Positions 8,881 through 16,170 of a stretch of DNA of 29,407 nt are shown here, one piece after another. Position 1 is the stretch's first letter. Every line of letters begins with the position of its first letter. The translations under genes and the position numbers were made by a program. The notes under the pieces were generated by a model, which saw only the letters and a program-made list of their open reading frames with translations, had not been told where the DNA came from and made no database searches. Source of the stretch: CAYWKS01 sp964458935 (GTDB taxonomy: Bacteria > Planctomycetota > Phycisphaerae > Phycisphaerales > Zrk34); assembly GCA_964458935.1 (NCBI GenBank), contig CAYWKS010000034.1:1-29407 (forward strand). The letters are read 5' to 3'.

Positions 8881-9669
8881 CTAGCCGCGGCGCTGACGCA
8901 CGGTCTCGAACATCAGCAGGGTGGCGCACGAGGCGACGTTGAGGCTGTCGGCGGTGCGGCCGGCCGCGGGCACCGCCACGCACAGGTCCGCCCGTTCCCG
9001 CCAGAACGCGCCCAGCCCCTCGGCCTCGGCGCCGACGATCCACGCGATGGGCCCCCGCTGACGGAACATCGTGTACGTCAGCGTCGCCTCCGGCGTCGCG
9101 GCGCATCGCAGGACCCCCCGCTCGGTCAGCCACGCGTCCAGCTCGCCCGGCTCGCCGCACACGATCGGCAGCGAGAACACCGCGCCCGTGCTCGCCCGGA
9201 TGCAGTTCGGATTGAACAGGTCGTACCCCGGCGCATCGATGAACACCGCCGTCGCCCCCGCCACGTCGGCCGAGCGGATGATCGCGCCGATGTTGCCCGG
9301 CTTCTCCAGCCCCGCCGCCACCACGATCAGCGGGGCCCGCGCCTCGTCCAGCGCCCCCAGCGCGGCGCGGCGATCGGCGACCACCGCGACCAGCCCCTCG
9401 GGGTGTTCGCGGTAGGTGATCTTGTCGAGCACCGCGGCGCTGACCTCGACGACCTCGGCGCCGGGCGGCGAATCGACCGGCTCGCGCAGCTTCGCCGGGC
9501 AGAGGTACAACTCGTGGACGGTGAACCCGTTGTCGAGGGCGCGGGCCAGTTCGCGGCGGGTCTCGACGCAGAACGCCCCGGCCTCCCGCCGCACCGACGC
9601 CTGACGCTGCAGGCGCACCAGCGCCTTGACCCGGTCGTTCGCGGTGCTCGTGATCGTCGTGGTGGGCAT
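8881..9669 (-). CDS. SpoU/TrmH-family RNA 2'-O-methyltransferase
   Basis: A 262-residue SPOUT methyltransferase. The N-terminal substrate-binding region is about 1-108. The knotted catalytic domain shows motif 1 LEKPGNIGAIIRSA (121-134, with N126 and R132), motif 2 IVGAEAEGL (211-219) and motif 3 SLNVASCATLLMFE (242-255). These are the three diagnostic SpoU motifs, so SAM-dependent ribose methylation of rRNA or tRNA is expected; the target nucleotide cannot be assigned. The start ATG at 9667-9669 lies 11 nt after the larC stop and has no good Shine-Dalgarno, so translation may depend on coupling. It is the middle gene of the larC-methyltransferase-mqnE run. Confidence 0.88.
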   Translation of the reverse strand: MPTTTITSTANDRVKALVRLQRQASVRREAGAFCVETRRELARALDNGFTVHELYLCPAKLREPVDSPPGAEVVEVSAAVLDKITYREHPEGLVAVVADRRAALGALDEARAPLIVVAAGLEKPGNIGAIIRSADVAGATAVFIDAPGYDLFNPNCIRASTGAVFSLPIVCGEPGELDAWLTERGVLRCAATPEATLTYTMFRQRGPIAWIVGAEAEGLGAFWRERADLCVAVPAAGRTADSLNVASCATLLMFETVRQRRG

Positions 9670-9680
9670 GGCGGCTCGCT

Positions 9681-10445
9681 TCAAACCAGGCGTTCGCCGA
9701 GGTAGGCCCGCAGGAGGTTGGGCGCCTCGGGGTCGTCGCGGTCGCCGGCGCCGTAGCCCAGCCGCTCGACGTTCATCGCCGGCAGCGGCCCGAAGTCGTC
9801 GGCGATCGCCGCGACGATCGCCGCGCCGGTCGGCGTGACCGTCTCGACGGTCCGGTCCACGCCGGTCTGCGGCACGTGGTGCGCCGCGAGGATCGCCGCG
9901 GTCGCCGGCGCCGGCAGCGGCATCGTCCCGTGGGCGCACTCGACGAACCCCGAACCGATCGGCACCGCCGCGCAACTCACCGTCGCCACGTCGAGCATCT
10001 CCAGCCCGATCGCCGCGCCCAGCATGTCCACGATCGAATCGACCGCGCCGACCTCGTGGAAGTGCACCCGGTCGATCGTCGTGCCGTGGACCCGGGCCTC
10101 GGCGTCGCCCAGGATCGTCACGATGCGCCGGGCACGATCCGCGGCCCGCGGCGCCACGTCCAGCCGATCGATCATCGCCAGAATATCCCCGGGCGTGACG
10201 TGATGGGCGTGGGCGTGGTCGTGGGCGTGATCGGGACGGTGGTCGTGGGCGTGGACCTTGACGTCAATGCCGCGGATGCCCTGTCGGAGGGTGGGCTCGG
10301 CGGTGAGCGAGGGCCGGGGCCGGATGTCGAGCGGCTCCAAGGCCCCGGCGATCGCCTCCGGCGGCACGCCCAGGTCGACCAGGGCGCCCAGGACCATGTC
10401 GCCGGCGATCCCCGCGAACGGGTCCAGGTGCAGGTGTCGGGCCAA
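9681..10445 (-). CDS. LarC N-terminal domain protein (LarC1-like, no LarC2)
   Basis: A 254-residue protein matching the first domain of LarC (formerly DUF111/TIGR00299), the nickel-insertion enzyme for the nickel-pincer cofactor. Recognisable blocks are HLDPFAGIAGDMVLGAL (near the N-terminus), VHFHEVGAVDSIVDMLGAA, SGFVECAHGTMPLPAPATA and ETVTPTGAAI. A histidine-rich stretch (65-82) is typical of LarC metal handling. Full LarC is about 400 residues; this one stops at LLRAYLGERLV, roughly where LarC1 ends. The next gene begins 11 nt later, so the LarC2 domain is absent rather than frameshifted. The start is TTG (10443-10445) with AAGGAG (10453-10458) 7 nt upstream. No larA, larB or larE is visible. 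Confidence 0.85.
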   Translation of the reverse strand: MARHLHLDPFAGIAGDMVLGALVDLGVPPEAIAGALEPLDIRPRPSLTAEPTLRQGIRGIDVKVHAHDHRPDHAHDHAHAHHVTPGDILAMIDRLDVAPRAADRARRIVTILGDAEARVHGTTIDRVHFHEVGAVDSIVDMLGAAIGLEMLDVATVSCAAVPIGSGFVECAHGTMPLPAPATAAILAAHHVPQTGVDRTVETVTPTGAAIVAAIADDFGPLPAMNVERLGYGAGDRDDPEAPNLLRAYLGERLV

Positions 10446-10477
10446 CGGCGGGCTCCTTGTGCCAGAATCGACCGGGC

Positions 10478-10506
10478 ATGATACGCCCAGCCCGCCTGCG
10501 GCGCAA
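10478..10506 (-). promoter_or_regulatory. Promoter of the larC-methyltransferase-mqnE run
   Basis: On the minus strand TTGCGC (10501-10506), 17 bp, TATCAT (10478-10483). A start near 10471 gives a 5' UTR of about 25 nt that contains the AAGGAG used by the TTG start at 10445. Confidence 0.6.
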
Positions 10507-10525
10507 CCGCCTGCGAAAAAGACGC

Positions 10526-10555
10526 TTGGCCGCCCACGACTCAAGCGGTTAGAAT
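10526..10555 (+). promoter_or_regulatory. Promoter of sppA
   Basis: TTGGCC (10526-10531), 18 bp, TAGAAT (10550-10555). The predicted start near 10562 gives a 5' UTR of about 60 nt. It lies back-to-back with the larC promoter in a 178-bp divergent region. Confidence 0.55.
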
Positions 10556-10623
10556 ACGGTGTTTTACGGCATCGGCCGCGCGACGCGCCGCAGCGCCTCG
10601 CGGCACACAGAGGTGTTGCCTGC

Positions 10624-11727
10624 ATGCACGATCACGATTCGTCTTCGAACGCTCCCCGCCCGCCGCGCGAGCCCGAGGGGGATGACGCCGGGGGGGCTTA
10701 CCCGCCCCCGCCGCCGCCCGCCGCTCCGCCGGCCAGGCCCCGCACCGGGGTCTTCACCCTCCTCAGCAAGTTCATGGGCGTGGTCGCCGTCGCGCTGTTC
10801 TTCATCGCCGTGGGCTACTACGGCGCGATGGCCATCGTGTTCAGCGACGCGGGCAACGGCGTCTCGACGCGTGTCTACCAGCCCGGCGACAAGCAAAAGA
10901 TCATCGCCGTCGTGCCCATCGAGGGCATGATCGACGGGGAGAAGGCGGAGTTCGTTCGGCGGGCGATGCGGTCGATCGAGCGGGACGACCGCGTGGTGGC
11001 GGTGGTGCTACGCGTGGATTCGCCCGGCGGGGGCACCGGCCCCAGCGAGAAGATCTACCACCTGATCAGCCGGTTCCGCGAGGAGTCGGGCAAGCCCGTC
11101 GTCGCCAGCTACGGCGCGATGGCCGCCAGCGGCGGCGTCTACATCTCCGCCCAGGCCGACTACATCTACGCCCAGCCGACCTGCGTCACCGGGTCGATCG
11201 GCGTGTTCGCGCCCATCTTCACGTACGAGGGTTTGATCGAGAAGATCGGCGTGGAAGAGCGATGGATGGAGGCGAGCGGGTCGCCGGCGAAGACGCGCGG
11301 CAGCAACGTCTTCCGCGCGTGGGACGAGCGCGACATGGCCGTCTGGCAGAAGATGCTCGACGCGTCGTACGAGCGGTTCCACGACATCGTCGCCGCCGGC
11401 CGCGGCGACGTCATGAGCGAAGCCGACCTCGCCCAGGCCACCACCGGCGCCGTGTTCCTCGCCGAGCAAGCGGTCGAGCTGCACCTCGTGGACGAGATCG
11501 GCTACCTCGACGATGCGATCGCCGACGCCCGCGCCCGGGCGGCCGTCGCCGTGCAGCCGCTCGTCCTCGAGTATGGCCCACCCAAGACCCTGCTCCAGCA
11601 GTTGGGCGTGCAGGCCCCGGCGCGGTCCGGTGTGAGCGTGCAGTTGAATGAACTCAGCGGCGACCAGGTCCGTCGAATCCTGTTGGAGCTCGGCACGCCG
11701 CGCATGATGTACCTGTATCGCCCGTGA
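10624..11727 (+). CDS. sppA: Signal peptide peptidase SppA (single-copy, 36K-type)
   Basis: A 367-residue membrane serine protease of family S49. A proline-rich cytoplasmic N-terminus (about 10-40) precedes one transmembrane helix (about 48-72). The protease domain has VDSPGGG (131-137), the nucleophile S169 in MAASGG, TGSIGVFA (189-196) and the general-base lysine K223 in SGSPAKTRGS. The spacing of 54 residues is close to the 52 of Bacillus SppA (S147/K199). Length is that of the short, tandem-repeat-free SppA. It is thought to cut remnant signal peptides in the membrane. The ATG at 10624 has GAGGTG (10610-10615) 8 nt upstream. The gene is followed 54 bp later by the DUF4159 protein gene on the same strand. 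Confidence 0.92.
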   Translation: MHDHDSSSNAPRPPREPEGDDAGGAYPPPPPPAAPPARPRTGVFTLLSKFMGVVAVALFFIAVGYYGAMAIVFSDAGNGVSTRVYQPGDKQKIIAVVPIEGMIDGEKAEFVRRAMRSIERDDRVVAVVLRVDSPGGGTGPSEKIYHLISRFREESGKPVVASYGAMAASGGVYISAQADYIYAQPTCVTGSIGVFAPIFTYEGLIEKIGVEERWMEASGSPAKTRGSNVFRAWDERDMAVWQKMLDASYERFHDIVAAGRGDVMSEADLAQATTGAVFLAEQAVELHLVDEIGYLDDAIADARARAAVAVQPLVLEYGPPKTLLQQLGVQAPARSGVSVQLNELSGDQVRRILLELGTPRMMYLYRP

Positions 11728-11752
11728 TGCGGCGGTGCGATCCGACATGAGT

Positions 11753-11769
11753 CGGGCTCGATGAGCCCG
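11753..11769 (+). other. Short stem-loop touching the Shine-Dalgarno of the DUF4159 gene
   Basis: CGGGCTC (11753-11759) pairs perfectly with GAGCCCG (11763-11769) around a 3-nt loop. Its last base is the first G of the GGGAGG (11769-11774) that serves the ATG at 11782. There is no U-tract, so it is not a standard terminator; it could modulate ribosome access. Confidence 0.45.
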
Positions 11770-11781
11770 GGAGGTTTAGTC

Positions 11782-14031
11782 ATGAAGTGTGTCCCGATCA
11801 TGATGACAGTGTGCGTGGCGGTCACGGCGGCCCTGGGTTCGTCGGCGGTGGCGCAGAACGGCCTGACCGACGAGCGCGTGGGCCAGGCCATGGACCGCGC
11901 GATCCGGTTCATCTACAACCAGCAGAGCAGTTGGGGCCATTGGGATCACGCCAAGGCCCGGCACGGCGTCAAGGACAAGGACAATCACCACTACAAGCAG
12001 TTCACCGGCTACACGGCGCTGGCGACGTATGCGCTGCTGAGCGCCGGCGAGCAGTGGCAGGGCAACGACAAGCTCATCAGCGCGTTGAAGTTCCTGGCTC
12101 AGAACGGGGCGAACGGCTCTTACGCCACGGGCCTGCGCAACCACGTCTGGAATAAGCTGCCCGAGCGGTCCCTGGAGATCGACTTCCATGCGGCGTTCAA
12201 GCGCGACGCCGAGATGCTCGTCCGCGGGATGCAGGATCGCGGCACGTTTACTTACCTCCTCAGCGCGTACGAAAAGTGGGACCACTCCTGCACGCAGTAC
12301 GGGGCGCTGGGCATATGGGAGGCGGCGAAGCGCGACCTGCAGATCCCCGACTCCACCTGGGAGCAGCTCCGTGACCACTTCCTGTCCAAGCAACACCCCA
12401 CCAACGGCGGGTGGGCGTATAAGAACCCGCAGGACGATCGCAAGAAACCGGACATCCAGATGACCGCCGCAGGCCTGGCCTGCATGTACATCACCCTCGA
12501 GTACCTGCACGCCGCCGACTTCCGCCAGCCCGGCGGGACCGACTCCCACCGCGTGTACCAGTCGATCCTGCGCGGCCTGGAGTTCATGAACAACAATTAC
12601 AGACCGGAGGCGGACGGCTACAACATGGTCGGCGTTGAGCGCGTGGCGCTCGCCTCCGGCTGGAAATACTTCAACGGCAAGGACTGGTACCGCTCGGGCG
12701 CCCAACGATTGATCAACAGCCAGGAGGGTAGCGGAAAGATCGGAGACGGAGACCACAACGGCGGCAGCTCCATCACCAACACGTCTTTCGGCCTGGTGTT
12801 CCTGTCGCGCGGCCGGGTACCCGTCTTCGCCAACAAGCTCGCCTTCGACGAGTTCACCTGGAACAACCGGCCGTTCGACCTGGCCCACGTCACCCGCTGG
12901 GCCAGCGACCAGTTCGAGCAGGACATGAACTGGCAGGTCATCGGCGTGGGCCAGAGCCGGCCCGCGGACTGGCTCGACGCCCCGATGCTTTACCTCGCTT
13001 CCCACCAGTCGCTCGACGAGGTCGCCGAATCCGACCTGAACAAGGTCAAGCGGTACATCGACCTGGGCGGGATGCTCGTCGTCAACGGGGACGCCAGCAG
13101 CACCTTCACCCGCAGCGTCCGCCAGAAGTTCGAGCAGATGTACCCCTACAACTTCCAGCCCGTCCCGGCCGACGACCCGGTCCACAACATTGTCTTCCCG
13201 ATCCAGAGCAGCCGCGTGCAGAGCCTGCACAACGGCATCCGCCACCTCGTGGTGATCCTGCCCGGCGACGTGGGCTGGACGTGGCAGTCCAAGTCGATGC
13301 GGCAGATCGAGGACTGGCAGGTGATGGCCAACCTGTTCCAGTACGCGATCGAGCGCGGCAAGCCCCGCAATCGCCTGGACGTGCACTTCGTGGAGAAGAC
13401 CGGCCACCCCGGCACGCGGGTCGAGGTGGCGCGGGCGCGGTACGACGGCAACTGGGACCCCGAGCCGCTCGCCTGGGAACGCCTGGACACGTTCGCCTCC
13501 AACGCCAACAAGGCCGGGTTCACCACGCAGACCGTGGAACTGGCCGACCTCGCCGACGGCAACGACGTGGCGATGACGCACGTGGTCGGCACCGACGCGG
13601 TCACCTTCACCCCGGCGCAGATCGAAGCGATCCGCCGGTACGTCAACGGCGGCGGGGTCATCGTCTTCGAGGCGGCCGGCGGTTCGGCCGCCTTCAGCGC
13701 CTCGGTCAAGCAGATGCTCATCGAGGCGTTCCCGGACAACCGCGTGCAGCGGCTTCCGGCGACCTCGCCCGTGCTCAGCGGCGTGGGGATCGCGGGCTTC
13801 GACTGCACCGAGGTCGACTACCGCATGTTCTACAAGCAGAACCTGGGACCGATGACCCGGCCCAGCCTCCAGGCCATGCTGTTCGACGGCCAGCCCCGTG
13901 TCATCCTCAGCGCCGAGGACATGACCGCGGGCATGGTGGGCCAGCCCGTCTGGGGCGTGTTCGGATACGACAGCGAGTCGGCCAGCCAGCTCATGACCAA
14001 CATCGCGATGTGGGCCAACAGCATGCGTTGA
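11782..14031 (+). CDS. Secreted alpha/alpha-toroid protein with tandem DUF4159-like domains
   Basis: A 749-residue exported protein, not an enzyme of known reaction. The signal peptide is MKCVPIMMTVCVAVTAALGS, then SAVA|QNG, with cleavage near 24-25. Residues about 30-350 look like a terpene-cyclase/prenyltransferase-type alpha toroid, with repeated helix pairs and Gly-Trp/Gly-Gly-type turns (SSWGHWDHAK, NGGWAYKN, GGSSITNTSFGLVFL). Residues about 385-525 match DUF4159 (APMLYLASHQSL, YIDLGGMLVVNGD, NLFQYAIERG), a glutamine-amidotransferase-like fold. Residues about 535-740 appear to repeat that fold (RRYVNGGGVIVFEAAGG). This architecture is common in planctomycetes, where its role is unknown. 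The ATG at 11782 is chosen because GGGAGG sits 7 nt upstream; an in-frame ATG at 11761 would spoil the signal peptide. Confidence 0.85.
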   Translation: MKCVPIMMTVCVAVTAALGSSAVAQNGLTDERVGQAMDRAIRFIYNQQSSWGHWDHAKARHGVKDKDNHHYKQFTGYTALATYALLSAGEQWQGNDKLISALKFLAQNGANGSYATGLRNHVWNKLPERSLEIDFHAAFKRDAEMLVRGMQDRGTFTYLLSAYEKWDHSCTQYGALGIWEAAKRDLQIPDSTWEQLRDHFLSKQHPTNGGWAYKNPQDDRKKPDIQMTAAGLACMYITLEYLHAADFRQPGGTDSHRVYQSILRGLEFMNNNYRPEADGYNMVGVERVALASGWKYFNGKDWYRSGAQRLINSQEGSGKIGDGDHNGGSSITNTSFGLVFLSRGRVPVFANKLAFDEFTWNNRPFDLAHVTRWASDQFEQDMNWQVIGVGQSRPADWLDAPMLYLASHQSLDEVAESDLNKVKRYIDLGGMLVVNGDASSTFTRSVRQKFEQMYPYNFQPVPADDPVHNIVFPIQSSRVQSLHNGIRHLVVILPGDVGWTWQSKSMRQIEDWQVMANLFQYAIERGKPRNRLDVHFVEKTGHPGTRVEVARARYDGNWDPEPLAWERLDTFASNANKAGFTTQTVELADLADGNDVAMTHVVGTDAVTFTPAQIEAIRRYVNGGGVIVFEAAGGSAAFSASVKQMLIEAFPDNRVQRLPATSPVLSGVGIAGFDCTEVDYRMFYKQNLGPMTRPSLQAMLFDGQPRVILSAEDMTAGMVGQPVWGVFGYDSESASQLMTNIAMWANSMR

Positions 14032-14037
14032 CCCGCG

Positions 14038-14081
14038 GGCGGTGGCCGCGCCGCCGCGCACCGAGCGTTGCGGCCACCGCC
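14038..14081 (+). other. 12-bp inverted repeat after the DUF4159 gene
   Basis: GGCGGTGGCCGC (14038-14049) and GCGGCCACCGCC (14070-14081) are perfectly complementary around a 20-nt loop, starting 7 nt after the stop at 14031. There is no U-tract. It could be a stalling hairpin or 3'-end protector. Its right arm overlaps the -35 of the next gene. Confidence 0.55.
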
Positions 14082-14096
14082 GCCCCGCAGTACAGT
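14068..14096 (+). promoter_or_regulatory. Candidate promoter of the membrane four-cysteine protein gene
   Basis: TTGCGG (14068-14073), 17 bp, TACAGT (14091-14096). The predicted start near 14103 gives a leader of about 130 nt before the ATG at 14233. I see nothing else in the leader except a weak AGGGG before the start codon. Confidence 0.4.
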
Positions 14097-14232
14097 GCAC
14101 CGCGGCCGCAGGAGGCTTGCCGCCGGACGGGCCGAGCCCGTCTACGGCGCCGCGATGCGACGTCTGCCCCCGGGAACCGGGCGCCGGCGGCGATCGATCC
14201 GCCCGGCCGCACGCTCACACAGGGGTTCACGC

Positions 14233-14796
14233 ATGGTCGATCTTCGCGACATTCAGGATCGCCTGGCGAACATGAAGCTGCGCGAGGCGATCAACCAGAA
14301 TCCGAACATCGTCGTGATCGTCGCGGTGGTCCTGCTCGCCGTCTCGATCCTGTTCATGGTGATGCGGTGCGGCGGGCCGGACCTGGCCGTCGACGAAGAG
14401 CAGCAGCAGCAGCGGGCGTGGTTCTACGACACGGTGACCGAGGAATACTTCCCGGTGGAGGGCCCGGCGTTCCCGCCCATTACCAGCCCCAACGGCAACC
14501 CGGCGGTGCGGGCGCACTTTTTCACCTGCAGCAGTTGCGACCCGGACGATCGGTTCCTCGGGTTCTACGAGAAGTACACGGCTGAGACGAAGGCCTGGCT
14601 CGAGGAGCAGGCCGCCGAAGACGACGCGGACTGGGAAGGCCCGCGGGAACGCTACGGCGGCACGGGGGGGATGCTGTACTCGTTCGACGCCAAGCAATGG
14701 CGGGCCCCGGACGACCCGGGCATGACGCAGGAGATGTCGAAGCGGGTGCAGTGCCCCGATGGCACGTACGCGACGCACTGCCGGCCGGTGGAGTAG
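14233..14796 (+). CDS. Membrane-anchored planctomycete protein with four cysteines
   Basis: A 187-residue protein of unknown function. One transmembrane helix (about 26-44) follows a short charged N-terminus, so residues 46-187 probably face the periplasm. The soluble part begins with acidic/Gln residues and AWFYDTVTEEYFPVEG (62-77), a pattern I associate with uncharacterised planctomycete proteins. It then has C99-x2-C102 (FFTCSSC) followed by RFLGFYEKYT, and near the end C174 and C183. The CxxC plus two distal cysteines suggest a zinc-ribbon or disulfide-bonded module; this is inference. The ATG at 14233 is chosen because it precedes the helix and has AGGGG about 9 nt upstream. The gene is convergent with the DUF1501 gene, 30 bp apart. 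Confidence 0.75.
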   Translation: MVDLRDIQDRLANMKLREAINQNPNIVVIVAVVLLAVSILFMVMRCGGPDLAVDEEQQQQRAWFYDTVTEEYFPVEGPAFPPITSPNGNPAVRAHFFTCSSCDPDDRFLGFYEKYTAETKAWLEEQAAEDDADWEGPRERYGGTGGMLYSFDAKQWRAPDDPGMTQEMSKRVQCPDGTYATHCRPVE

Positions 14797-14826
14797 CCGA
14801 CAGCCCGCCCGGCGGAGCCGCGCCGC

Positions 14827-16116
14827 TCAGCCCTTGGCCAGCAGCGGGACCGGGGCGAATCGCTCGCCGAGGACGGCCTGGGCGTCGGCGCCCATCCACT
14901 GATCGATCAAGGACGCGTAGACGCTGCGGAAATCGATGCCGTAGGTGAGGTCGCCGTTGTCGTCGAGCCGGGACAGCGAAGGGTGGGCGCCGTGGACGCC
15001 GGCCTGGATGCCCGAGCCGACGATGAACATCGGCGCCGCGGTGCCGTGGTCGGTGCCGGCCGAGGCGTTCTGCTTCACGCGGCGGCCGAACTCGCTGAAG
15101 GTCATGACCAGCACGCGGTCGGCGTCGCCCTGTTGCTCGAGGTCGGTGTAAAAGGCCTTGATGGCGTCGGCGAACTGCTTGAGCAGGGCAGCGTGACGAT
15201 AGGACTGGCCGGCGTGCGTGTCGAACCCGCCCATGTCGGTGTAGTAGACGCGCGTGCCCAGGCCGTGCCGGATCATCTGGGCCACCATCTTCAGCGATCG
15301 ACCGAGCGCGGAGCCGGGGTAGTTGACGCGGGTCGGGCTGGCGGTGGCGTCGCGGATCTTGTCGCTGGAGACCTGGGCGTCGAGCGCGGTCCGCATGAGG
15401 AACCCCGCGGGCGCTTCGGGGTCGACGCCGTCGGGCACGCCGGCCCGGTTCAGCCGCTCGTACTCCGCGGCGAGGTCGGGGTGCAGCCCCGCGCCCGACC
15501 ACTGGAACAGGTTCGCGTCGTCGAAGGCGATCGGCTGAACGGTCTGGCCCTGCGTCGCGAGCGGCGCGGTCGGGCCGATGCTCACGCAGAGGTTCGGCTC
15601 GGGCTCCCCGCCGCAGGCGTTGTCGAAGTAACGGCCGATCCAGCCCGAGCCCTGGCCCTCGCCCCGGGGGTTGGCCGTGTGCCAGATGTCCATGCTCTTG
15701 AAGTGCGAGCGGTTGGGGTTGGGGTAGCCCACGCCCTGGTAGATCGCCAGCTTGCCGTCTTGGTACAGGTCCATCAGGCCCTTGAGCGAGGGGTGCAGGC
15801 CCAGGCCGTCGGCCCGACCGTCGGCAAAGCGGATGACGTCGGCCTCGGGAACGGCGAGTTGGGGGCGGGCGTTGTAGTAATCCCTGAGGCCGTACGGCAC
15901 GACGGTGTTCAGCCCGTCGTTGCCACCGCCGAGCTGAACGACCACGAGGATGCGATCGTCCGGCACGCCGGGCCGGCTCGCCGTCGCGCGGTACTCGAAG
16001 GGGTTGTCGATCGCGAACGCCGAGCGCTGGATGAACAGCGGCAGCGTCGCGCAGGTCGAGACCATGGTCAGCGAGCGCTGGATGAATGCGCGGCGGGTGA
16101 AGGCGTTGTCGGACAT
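14827..16116 (-). CDS. DUF1501 domain protein, Tat-exported
   Basis: A 429-residue exported protein of the DUF1501 family, related to alkaline-phosphatase/sulfatase folds. The N-terminus has TRRAFIQ (R8-R9), a hydrophobic stretch and SAFA, a Tat signal. Family-like blocks include VVVQLGGGNDGLNTVVPYG, MGGFDTHAGQ, VLVMTFSEFGRRVKQNASAGTDHG and the C-terminal GIDFRSVYASLIDQWMG. Residues that could hold metal are the Asp/His in GGNDG, GFDTH and TDHG, as is usual for the family; the substrate is unknown. The ATG at 16116 has AAGGAG (16125-16130) 8 nt upstream. It follows the DUF1800 gene by 54 bp in the same direction, the usual pairing in planctomycetes, and the two are probably co-transcribed and act together outside the cytoplasm. 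Confidence 0.92.
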   Translation of the reverse strand: MSDNAFTRRAFIQRSLTMVSTCATLPLFIQRSAFAIDNPFEYRATASRPGVPDDRILVVVQLGGGNDGLNTVVPYGLRDYYNARPQLAVPEADVIRFADGRADGLGLHPSLKGLMDLYQDGKLAIYQGVGYPNPNRSHFKSMDIWHTANPRGEGQGSGWIGRYFDNACGGEPEPNLCVSIGPTAPLATQGQTVQPIAFDDANLFQWSGAGLHPDLAAEYERLNRAGVPDGVDPEAPAGFLMRTALDAQVSSDKIRDATASPTRVNYPGSALGRSLKMVAQMIRHGLGTRVYYTDMGGFDTHAGQSYRHAALLKQFADAIKAFYTDLEQQGDADRVLVMTFSEFGRRVKQNASAGTDHGTAAPMFIVGSGIQAGVHGAHPSLSRLDDNGDLTYGIDFRSVYASLIDQWMGADAQAVLGERFAPVPLLAKG

Positions 16117-16170
16117 TCGCGTGGCTCCTTCGCGGCGGCGGGCCGACCGGGATCGACCCGCCTCATGCGC

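Noticed and set aside
10478..10555. A riboswitch or leader peptide in the larC/sppA divergent region
   Set aside because: The two leaders are short and are explained by back-to-back promoters; no leader frame or conserved aptamer pattern is visible.
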